Origin: Polychytrium aggregatum
Lineage: Eukaryota > Chytridiomycota > Chytridiomycetes > Polychytriales
Assembly (NCBI RefSeq): GCF_025602895.1
Contig: NW_026516210.1
Coordinates: forward strand, 558,001-622,000
DNA length: 64,000 nucleotides
Direction: 5' to 3'
Shown: positions 33,341 to 41,888 of the stretch, piece after piece
Numbering within the stretch: position 1 is the first letter of the stretch
Layout: each line of letters opens with the position of its first letter
Made by a program: the position numbers and the translations under genes
The notes under the pieces: model-generated
Told to the model about the DNA's origin: nothing
Database searches by the model: none
The model's input: only the letters and a program-made list of their open reading frames with translations

Positions 33341-35400
33341 ATGAAGTTGGCTGCAGCGCTGATTGCATTGATATCCGTCGCCGGTTCCGTCCGTTCACTT
33401 GGTATGTGCACAGGAGCGGGCCAAGAGATACTGGAGCGCGCTCTGGCTGCAAGACGGCGCTCGGATCGCCGATGAAGCAACCGAGAGTGTCTGCTGGGCG
33501 ATGCGATAGCGGCTGTGGGATGCACCAAACGAAAGCATCTCGCAACGACAGCACCGGCTCGCCGCGCGGTCTTGATAAATATCTATGGGCTGTCGCGCTT
33601 GTGCACTTGGAGTGCGGCATGTTCGATATCGCGGTGCTGGTTCTCGCGAACATGCCATGCAAATCCCCTGTCCAAGCATTCTCCAGCCCACCCGATCGCG
33701 GCGCTGGCTTCCCAGCTTCTCTTACTAAACGGCATTCCAACTTCACGCTGCGGGCACGTCCTGTTCTGTTTGCATCTCATTCCATCGGCTCCGGTAGCTG
33801 TTCCTATCAAGGAGCTGGTCGGCGACGTTCGGCCACAAGGCCTCCTCAATGAAGCCGATCTCAACCTGAGTCTCAAGGAAATCACCAAGAAGCTCGAGTC
33901 AGGCGACTCCCAGGTCGCGAAATCCAACGCCATGGCCGAAAAGGCGGCTTACCCCGATGACGAACCTGTCGTGATGCTCGAGAAGCGCCCCCAGAAGCAA
34001 AACAGGGTGCCCCGAAAGAAGCAGCGTGGCAAGAAAAACATGATCGAGGAAAAAATGAAGTCGGGCCGAGTCGCCGACCCGGCCGAGAAGCCCAGCAAGG
34101 TCAAAGGCAACGGCTCGGGCGATGGCATTGAAAGACTCAAGAAGACGCCCAAGAAGAAGCAAGGCGATCCCGAGGCGAGGCTTACTCCCGAGCAACGCGA
34201 GAAGGAACAGTACTGGCGGCTCATGAACTCCAAGGCCGAAAAGCCCGAAGACACCATCGAGCATGACGCGGACCCGCTGCTTCAAGCGCAGGTCATCATC
34301 AAGGGCAAGCCCGAGAGCGAGACCATCAGCAAGAATGATGTTCTCTACGACGTGCTTGGCTCGGATCAAGATCCCAGCCCACTGGCCAAGAGCAAGCCCT
34401 TCCTCGATGTGTCTGCAGAGGCTCCAGCAAGACAAAATGACCAAGACATGCCCTCCGACAGCATCGAGGAGGCTTCGGTTATTAAAATCACAGACGAAGG
34501 CAAGGTCGAGACAGGCAAAATGGCCTCCCAGCGGTGAGTACCTGCCTGTCGGCGATGCGAAGGCTGGCCGTGTGTGGTGAGTTGAAGGTACTTTGTAGGC
34601 GTTCGCATGAGTGACTGTCTGCATGAACGGGAATTCGGCTGCTAACGTGTTTGCCGATCGATTCAGAATGGCCGAGGATAAGCCGGACCCTGCGTGAGTG
34701 CCATGATGATTGGTGGTCGGCGTTGGAGGTGACGCACAATCAGAACAATTTCCCGAGCATGAAGCCGCTCGCCCCGACTCTCTGATGCTACTCAGTCCGG
34801 CCGTATGCTCACGGCGGCTGACCCTCCGCGATGGCCGTCACATGAACATCGTTCCGGTGCCAAATAGCGCTGGCCACTCTACTATGCTTTGCTTTTCGTT
34901 GTGTTGATTTGCTGTTTTCTTTCAATTGACTACTCCCCCCCCCATAATCCTTTTGGAGCAGCGATGCAGTCGATAGAGTCACGTTTGAAGTCGCCGCCGG
35001 TGTTTTATCCGAGCCTCTTGCTGACAAATCTGCCGTTGTCGAGGGTGGCCTCGAGGGGCCAACTCGTCTCGAAGATGACCTGAGCCCCGACCTGGAAAGC
35101 AGCAAAAACGCGCCCATCAGCCAAGAAATCGAGTATTACTCGGTCTCCGATGCCTCGGGCTTGACCGACGACAACCATACTTACGAGAACACCCAGCCGG
35201 AGACTTGGACCAGAAAAGACGAGCCCCTCGGCGCTGCTGCGGAGGCGTCCGATCGAACTGATCATCTCGCCATCTCTGCAGAGGAGTTTGATGCGTCCCG
35301 AGACAGAGAGTTTGTCGGACTCCTCAATGCCCCGGGTGGCATCCACGACGAGGAATACCGCGATTTCAACGAGCGCTTCATGATTGAAGTATATGCCTGA
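33341..35400 (+). CDS. Secreted or ER-lumenal lysine-rich protein
   Basis: Exons 33341..33401, 33798..34533, 34667..34693 and 34962..35400 give 420 residues. The first exon encodes little more than a signal peptide (MKLAAALIALISVAGSVRS). The mature protein starts near VPIKELVGDV, continues with a highly basic segment (PRKKQRGKKN, KKTPKKKQG), and becomes acidic and Ser-rich towards the C-terminus, ending in FNERFMIEVYA. There is no retention signal and no second hydrophobic segment. Exon 3 has only 27 nt. The family is not recognised. The low-complexity charged composition suggests a disordered secreted protein; a signal anchor is less likely because the hydrophobic core is short and followed by a probable cleavage site. 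Confidence 0.6.
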
Positions 35401-36106
35401 GGCGAGGGGGGAAGTGCAGCATGATGCGACCCATTGGCATCGGCTCGCTTCCGGTGGAGCGCGACAGGCATAGATATGTCCTCCGGGCGAGCATATTCGA
35501 ATCGTTGACACTTGAGATAAATGGTGCATATTTCGAGCTGGGTGGGCTTTGTTTTAGCTGTTGGGGGCGTTGCTCCCAATGGCACTCCAAATGAAGGAAA
35601 CGATGGAAAGTTGCAATCCAAATCACAGTCTCGAGATACAAGGGGCATTCGGCCATCTGGACAGCGCGGCGGATGGGCGTGTGCAGGATCATGGATAGCG
35701 ATTTGCGGGGAACTCGAGAGCGACTTTTGGTTTACTGCGTGTCGAATAGACAATTAGACACACCATTCCTCTCGAACGAACGCAGGTCGTTGTTGGACCG
35801 TTGCACACTCGGTCGGGAACAACGGAGCCGGCCAAATCATTCCCGAGCCCATGACGGACGACATCCAGCCAGTCGGCTGATCGACATCGCTCAGCCCACA
35901 CAAGCCATCCATATTATCCGCGTGGTGGACAGTGTTGTCACCCGCCGAGCAGCGCCACGTTCTATTTTTATCCCCTTCAGGTTTCACCTGTGTCAACTCT
36001 ACCACCTCCTCGTCTCACCCAGCCATCGCCCGCAACCCGCTCAGTCGTCGCCGCTTCTCATCGTTCTCGATCCCTCAGCAGTAGTCGTCACTCCCACGCC
36101 GCGCCA
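35401..36106. other. Intergenic region upstream of TKL kinase
   Basis: 706 nt, no gene seen. The kinase frame stays open for 39 codons upstream of its ATG, but without an ATG there. Confidence 0.5.
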
Positions 36107-38383
36107 ATGTCTGATAGACTGTTCGCCCGATCCACCAGGGATCGCCCGGCCTGGTACATTTCGCCCAGCGACATCACCAATCTCGCAGCCAGCCCCATCG
36201 GTCGGGGCGGCTTTGGTGAGGTCCTGACAGGAACGTACTTTGGGTCCAAGGTGGCCATCAAGCGACTCCTGGGCAGCTACAACAATCGCGAGCTCGCCGA
36301 GTACAACCACGAAATCGATATCTGGAAGCATCTCTCCCACCCCAACATCTTGCCTCTCCTTGGTGCCTGTGACAAAGATGATGACAGCCAAGTATCTCCC
36401 TTCATGGTGTCGCCTTTCATGGCCAATGGCACCCTCCGCAAATATGTCTCCGACAACACCGTCACTGTGGAGGACAAGCTTCGCTTGCTCTACCAAGTTG
36501 CATCTGGTCTGGCGTACTTGCACGGCCGCCGCATCGTCCATGGTGACCTCAAGGCTGCAAATGTCCTTCTGGACAATTCGTTCAATGCCGTCGTCGCCGA
36601 CTTTGGCTTGTCCAGCACCAAACACACCTCTGCTTCCTTCAACCGGACAAGAATCCATCGCCCCGATGGCGGGACCGAGGGCTACATGGCGCCCGAGATG
36701 TTTGACGAGGACGACCCCAGTGGTTCTTCCCTAAAGACCGATGTCTATTCGTTTGCCATCACGATGTACGAGGTCCTCAATGACTCAAAGCCGGTTTGGG
36801 TCACTGCCAATGGCCAGGCAATGAAGCCTGCCCAAATCTTGTCTCAGATATTCCAGAATAAGCGCCCCAAGCGACTCGATGGAGTTCCGGACGACATTTG
36901 GCTCCTCATTGAGAGTTGCTGGGCCCAAGAGCCTGCCGACCGCCCCTCGTTTTCTGAAATCCTTGCTGTCCTTGAGCCCTACAGCTCGCCAAGCCTGGGT
37001 CCAGTTCTGAACTCGGGAATCGCATCGACTGCCGCGCCGTCAGCTGGATCTGAGTCCCATTCGCCGCTTGATGGGCTTGATTCGCATCCCATGATATCAA
37101 GACTTGTCCTTCGCCGTGCTCGCATGGGCAACGATGACGCATGCATCGAGATTGCCCGCACCATCACCGACGGCAAGCTAGCATCCGATCCCATCTGGAA
37201 GAAGGCATCTGCCATCATCCAGTCCGTCTTTGAAAGCAAGGATGTCAACACCTGTGTCGAGGTCGTGCGCAAGGTCACCCGGGATAGACCACCGTCCGAC
37301 CCTTTCTGGGCCCAGATCGCCGATATGTTTCAGCTGATCACCAAAGACATGTGCCCCGACGCACGCAACGAGCTCTTTCGCAGAATCACCGATGGCCGCC
37401 CTCCGGTAGACTCAATGTGGTTCGCTGCGTCCTCGGTTGTGAACCAGATATCTGATGAGATGAGTGCCGAAACCTGCCTGGCCCTCGCAACTACCCTCAC
37501 CGACGGTGTGGATGCAACGGATCCAGTCTGGTCCAAAGCGGCGCTGTATTTCCAGGCCGCCGCCAACCACGAGAACCTCGAGGCGTACTTCTACCTGGGC
37601 TGGATGCATTTTATCGGCCTCGGTGTTCCGCAAAAGGACGTCGATGCGCTCGACTACTGGCAGGAAGTCAGCACCAAGTCCACCAACACAATGCACAAAC
37701 CCATCGCCACCCACATGCTGGGTTGGATGCACTACCTGGGTCGGGGCACCCAACGAGACGAGCCAAAGGGCGTCAAGCTCATCCGAAGCAACAAATCGGA
37801 CGAGTTCCCACTCGGAGAAGAGAACAGCTTGGCCGCCTATGGGCTTACTTGCTCCGAGGAGTTGGCCGCCTGCAAGTTTTTTGAGCTGTGCCGGCTGGGA
37901 TCCGATCAAGAGTGGCTCTGCAGGCATCTCATGGCCGTGTGTTTGGTCCAAGGGTTTGGTACAGGAAAGGTCCAGAAGAAGGCCGCAGGAATCTTTGCCC
38001 AGCTCGCTGCCCAGAATCATGGCGACAGCCAGCATTGGCTGGGAACGTGCCATCTCTGCGGCTGGGGAGCACCCAAGGACGAGTCAAAGTCTTTCCAGTG
38101 GTACAGTAGTTCCGCCAGCCAGGACAACTCGTATGGACACTATCGTCTCGGCGGATGCTATTTCCGCGGATGGGGAGTTGCTCAAAGTCAAACCATGGCC
38201 CTCAAGTCGTTCCGCAAGTCGGTCGAACATGGAAATCGCTACGGCCAGTATCAGATGGGCTTCTGCCACCAATTTGGCATCGCCGCTTCAAAGAACATTG
38301 GCACCGCCATTTTCTGGTACCGCAAATCTGCTCAACAGGGAAACGACTATGCCGTCAAAAGGCTCGAAAAGCTTGGAAAGTAG
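36107..38383 (+). CDS. TKL-type protein kinase with C-terminal Sel1 repeats
   Basis: Single exon, 758 residues. The start is the first in-frame ATG (CCAATGTCT); the frame is open further upstream but lacks an ATG. The kinase domain spans about residues 25-320: GRGGFGEV (32-39), VAIK (K52), HGDLKAANVLL (H145-D147), DFGLS (D165), GYMAPEM and PADRPSFSEIL. The usual Arg of HRD is Gly. A linker with helical repeats follows (residues 350-490), then Sel1-like repeats to the end: FYLGWMHFIGLG, HMLGWMHYLGRG, HWLGTCHLCGWG, YRLGGCYFRGWG and QMGFCHQFG. TKL kinases with Sel1 tails are expanded in chytrids and some Mucoromycota. The likely role is a signalling kinase; substrates and upstream cues are unknown. 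Confidence 0.9.
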   Translation: MSDRLFARSTRDRPAWYISPSDITNLAASPIGRGGFGEVLTGTYFGSKVAIKRLLGSYNNRELAEYNHEIDIWKHLSHPNILPLLGACDKDDDSQVSPFMVSPFMANGTLRKYVSDNTVTVEDKLRLLYQVASGLAYLHGRRIVHGDLKAANVLLDNSFNAVVADFGLSSTKHTSASFNRTRIHRPDGGTEGYMAPEMFDEDDPSGSSLKTDVYSFAITMYEVLNDSKPVWVTANGQAMKPAQILSQIFQNKRPKRLDGVPDDIWLLIESCWAQEPADRPSFSEILAVLEPYSSPSLGPVLNSGIASTAAPSAGSESHSPLDGLDSHPMISRLVLRRARMGNDDACIEIARTITDGKLASDPIWKKASAIIQSVFESKDVNTCVEVVRKVTRDRPPSDPFWAQIADMFQLITKDMCPDARNELFRRITDGRPPVDSMWFAASSVVNQISDEMSAETCLALATTLTDGVDATDPVWSKAALYFQAAANHENLEAYFYLGWMHFIGLGVPQKDVDALDYWQEVSTKSTNTMHKPIATHMLGWMHYLGRGTQRDEPKGVKLIRSNKSDEFPLGEENSLAAYGLTCSEELAACKFFELCRLGSDQEWLCRHLMAVCLVQGFGTGKVQKKAAGIFAQLAAQNHGDSQHWLGTCHLCGWGAPKDESKSFQWYSSSASQDNSYGHYRLGGCYFRGWGVAQSQTMALKSFRKSVEHGNRYGQYQMGFCHQFGIAASKNIGTAIFWYRKSAQQGNDYAVKRLEKLGK

Positions 38384-38827
38384 CGTGCCCCCGCCCTGTC
38401 GTCACCGCTGTCCGAAAGCGGATCCCAGGAGCAAATGCACGGCCGAAAGATGGATGCGAGCAAGGGCTGAGGGTATCGGTATTCAGGAGTGCCGTCGCTG
38501 CCATGTGAAACAATACACGATTGGCTCCGTTTGAATGGGCATTGTAGACGCCTCGTCGTCTCCGATACCGCAAGAGGTGTGGCAGCTGGATCCTCCATAT
38601 TCCCGTAGCGAAACCAGCGGCGGTCATCCGCCGTGCTGCAGCCGACGGCGGTGCCGACCGTTCTGGATGGGAGGAGCACATCCCGGGTGCCATCCGGCTG
38701 AGTCATGCTGACGGCGCGCACCGTATATGACGAGCCCCACCGCACTCGGCGCCCGTCTTCCCATATCTCATCCTTCACCCCAGAACTTGATCCACCCTCC
38801 CTGCACGTAAGCGCCGCGTATCTATCC
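38384..38827. other. Intergenic gap
   Basis: 444 nt between kinase stop and universal stress gene start. Nothing seen. Confidence 0.5.
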
Positions 38828-39862
38828 ATGGCCGACAAACGACGAAAGATTCTGATCGCCCTCGGTAAGCGCACGCCCATCGTCGTTCTTCGCCCCCTCC
38901 CCAGCTGGCGCGGAGTTTGAGAGCGAGAGCACCCTCCTGTGCCGCCCAAGCCGTTTGCGAGGATCTTGCAGCGACCAGGGTCTTCGACCGATACGATCGA
39001 CCAGTTTCGTTAGCAGACGGGCGCGCTGTGCTGACACTCTTTCTCGACCCCGCAGACGACTCCGAGTCGGCGCGTTATGCCCTCGCCTGGTCGATGGAGA
39101 ACGTCATTGACTCGACCCGCGACCATGTCGTCCTGCTGTCTGTGGGAATCTTCCACGATCGCTGGAACGAGCTCTTTGTCGCGGCGATGGGCCCGGCCTA
39201 TACTCAAGGTAAGCCTGTGGGTTTTGGATCTGTTCCGACGAGCTACGATTCTGGCAACGACCCGGCGAGGCAGGACAGGCCCTGAGGACCACCGTTCGCT
39301 CTGCACCGGCCTCCCTCTGATGCGTGCCTATGTCGACCATGCAGAAAACCGAGAGCAGCTGGAGATGCAGGCCGAGGACTTTTCAAGAAAGATCCTCAAT
39401 GATGCCACCAAAGTCATCCAGGAACACGCTTCAAATCTCAACGACGGAGCGAGTGTAAGCAGCGCTTCATCGGATATATCGATAGGGGAGGCTCATATCG
39501 ATCGTGGAAATGAAAGCTCGAGGCAGCGTTGCTGATAGTGCACCTCGCTTGCAAACAACCAGATCTCGCACGAAATCTTTGCCCTGAAAGGCGGCGATCC
39601 TCGCGACGTCATTGTCGACTTTTGCCACAACATGAATGCAGATATGCTCATTGTCGGAAGCCGCGGCATGAGCAATCTTGGCCGGTGAGTCCCCAGCCGC
39701 TTTGAGCGGTTCGACCTTGGCGCTGAGTGGCGGTTGTTGCAGCCGTTACTGACCCGAACATGCCCATGATTCCGCAGGGCCCTGGTCGGCTCGGTGAGCG
39801 AATATCTGGTGCACCACGCTCCGTGCCCTGTCCTCGTCGTCCGTCCAAGCGGCCAAGCCTGA
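38828..39862 (+). CDS. Universal stress protein (UspA family)
   Basis: Exons 38828..38864, 39056..39208, 39345..39454, 39563..39684 and 39778..39862 give 168 residues, the usual single-domain length. The fold is a Rossmann-like nucleotide-binding sandwich. The first strand and loop KILIALDDSESARYALAW are formed across intron 1. The ATP-binding G-2x-G-9x-G-S/T signature is VGSRGMSNLGRALVGS, assembled across intron 4, followed by HHAPCPVLVV, the last core strand. The intact motif suggests the ATP-binding class. In fungi the exact roles are poorly known, usually linked to stress tolerance. All four introns are short and in phase. Confidence 0.92.
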
Positions 39863-40665
39863 TGCAGCCGGCGGGCGCATGACTGCATGGTCTGCCAAAG
39901 CGACGCCACGGAGTTCAAACAGACGGCCGCCAGTGGGTGCGGGGTTTTGGCCTTGCACTTGGTTCTGATGATCGAATACATCGGGTATTTGAAACGCAGA
40001 GCTTGGTCTGGGGAGCGGCGGTGTGACAGCAGCCTTCATGGACACGGATCGATCCAGCCAATCCAGCCAATCCAGCCATCCAGCCAATCCAGCCAGCCAA
40101 TCCAAATCCGTCCGCTTGTGTCGCACAGGCGGTCTGGCTCGTTCTTTCTTCTTCGTCGGGCGAGCCAATCGCCGCGCGTCCGCAGAACAACGCCGCGGGT
40201 CTCCTTGCTGGATCTCCCGTCCCCCGCCGATGCGCCGGTCCCTTGCAGGTGGCGCTTGTGTCTCCGCAGCGGCCGCGCTTGCCGCTCGCGTGGCAGGCAC
40301 TGTTTGTTTGCTTGTCGGCGCCGTTGTCGTGTGCGCTGTGTTGTTGCTCTCTGTGCCTCTGTGTGCGTGGGGGACGAGCGGGCGGACACGCGTCCCAGAG
40401 CGGCATTGTGCGACACCGCCCGCGTCACCTCTGTCTCACAATTCCGCGTCTGTCCCACCACCCCTGGCCCCGGCCCCTTGCCTGGCCCTCCACCCACGCC
40501 CGTCTCCCGATCCGGCCCCTGATCGGCTCGGTATATAAGCGCCTCCCTCGCCCCTCCTCCTCCTCTTATTCCATCACTTTCCAGACCAAACGTCTCTGCC
40601 ATCTCGCCGTCGGCGTCCGTCTCAGGCTTCCCGCTCTCCCGCTCGCTCGTCTGTCCTCCGTCGCC
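39863..40665. other. Promoter region of cerato-platanin-like gene
   Basis: Contains a 10-bp tandem repeat of the CCAATCCAGC type at about 40051-40105 and a strong TATA box at 40532. No other gene. Confidence 0.6.
40532..40538 (+). promoter_or_regulatory. TATA box of cerato-platanin-like gene
   Basis: TATATAA in GGTATATAAGCGCC, 128-134 nt upstream of the ATG, in otherwise GC-rich sequence. This is the clearest TATA box in the window and suggests regulated, possibly high, expression. Confidence 0.7.
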
Positions 40666-41400
40666 ATGCACTCCCGTCTCTTCCTGCTCCTGGCCATTGT
40701 CGTGCTCGTCCTCGTTGCCCACTCTGCCGAGGCCAGCCAGCGCAAGGCCAAGAAAACCACCAAGAAGACCACCACCACAAAGCCCACCAAGCCCACCAAG
40801 GCTCCTGCTCCTCCCCCGCCTCCTCCCAGCGGCGGCAAGAGCCTGGCCTATGCCACCTACCACATGTACACGAGCAGCGAGGTGTGTTTCCCTTCTTTAT
40901 GCTTCTCTGCTCTTTGCGGATGGCGCCTTGCAGCCCAGGTCTATTCGATCGTCCGCGTCGCACGGACAATGTCTCTCTGCCTCGTGGGCTCAGCCGGCAT
41001 GCAACTGACCCTGATTGTCCCTTCCGACCTGCCCATTCCTGCGACACAGAGCCTCTCGACTGTTGCCTGCAGCGACGGATCCAACGGCCTCATGACCCGC
41101 TGGGGGTACTCCAACCTCAGCCCAATGTGGCCCTATGTCATGGCCTTTAACGGCGCCGGCTGGAACAGCCCCAGCTGCGGCACCTGCATCGAGCTCACCG
41201 ACACCATCACCGGCAACACCATCCACGCCACCGTCATCGACCAGTGCGGCCCTCCCCCCAGCGGATACAGCGCCCACTTTGACATTGCCCCTCCTGCCCA
41301 CCAGGAGCTCTTTGGCGCCTCGGCCAGTGTCAGCAAGGGCTTTGGCAGTGCCACCTACCGCACCGTCTCCTCGTCCAACTGCCGTGGCAACCGTGGATAA
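40666..41400 (+). CDS. Cerato-platanin-like secreted protein
   Basis: Exons 40666..40881 and 41050..41400 give 188 residues. A signal peptide (MHSRLFLLLAIVVLVLVAHS) is followed by a Lys/Thr/Pro linker and a double-psi beta-barrel. Cerato-platanin features are TVACSDGSNGLMTRWG, GAGWNSPSCGTC, SATYRTV and a final SSNC. These supply the usual four cysteines. A fifth cysteine lies in VIDQCG, the motif of barwin and expansin barrels. The family comprises small secreted, non-enzymatic, wall- or chitin-binding proteins of fungi, some of which trigger plant responses; no activity is claimed here. The 168-nt intron is a multiple of three and has no stop, so a retained-intron form would also be translatable. 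Confidence 0.75.
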   Translation: MHSRLFLLLAIVVLVLVAHSAEASQRKAKKTTKKTTTTKPTKPTKAPAPPPPPPSGGKSLAYATYHMYTSSEVCFPSLCFSALCGWRLAAQVYSIVRVARTMSLCLVGSAGMQLTLIVPSDLPIPATQSLSTVACSDGSNGLMTRWGYSNLSPMWPYVMAFNGAGWNSPSCGTCIELTDTITGNTIHATVIDQCGPPPSGYSAHFDIAPPAHQELFGASASVSKGFGSATYRTVSSSNCRGNRG

Positions 41401-41888
41401 TCGATATCCTCCCTTTTCATGTCGCCCTCTGGCCCGCATTTCTATCCTGCCCATCTCTTTCGTCCAACGAACCACCGCCCGTCGCGGGTGGGTGCTCAAG
41501 TCTGCATTTCCAACAACCCCATCCTAGCCGCTCGCCACACCCATCCACCGCCGCATTTCGCACACACTCCTGAATCTAATCTGTCTTCAGTAGAGAAAAT
41601 GGCGCCTCGCTCACTCCCCCCATTCGCTTTCCTTTGCTCTTCTTCGAAACCCTGACTATTGACCTCCATATCTCGACAAGCCGTTTAGGCTGAAAACACA
41701 TAGAAGGCTGGTTCTTTCTACCATGATGTTCTTCTCGCGACCAATTGGTTCCAGAATACAATCGATTGCTTTGACACATCCAAATCGCTCTTTTATTTCC
41801 GTTGCTGCGTCGGCTGTGCTTCGTGATATGCGGCTCGGGTCATCCGTGGATCCCGCCAATCTGCTGCAGCAATGCAAGTCCGTGCTGA
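41401..41888. other. Convergent 3' flanks
   Basis: 3' flank of the cerato-platanin-like gene and end of CWF19L1. No gene seen. Confidence 0.5.

Noticed and set aside
35990-36106. Upstream start for the TKL kinase
   Set aside because: The open frame begins with GTG, not ATG, and encodes Ser/Pro-rich sequence. The ATG at 36107 was used.
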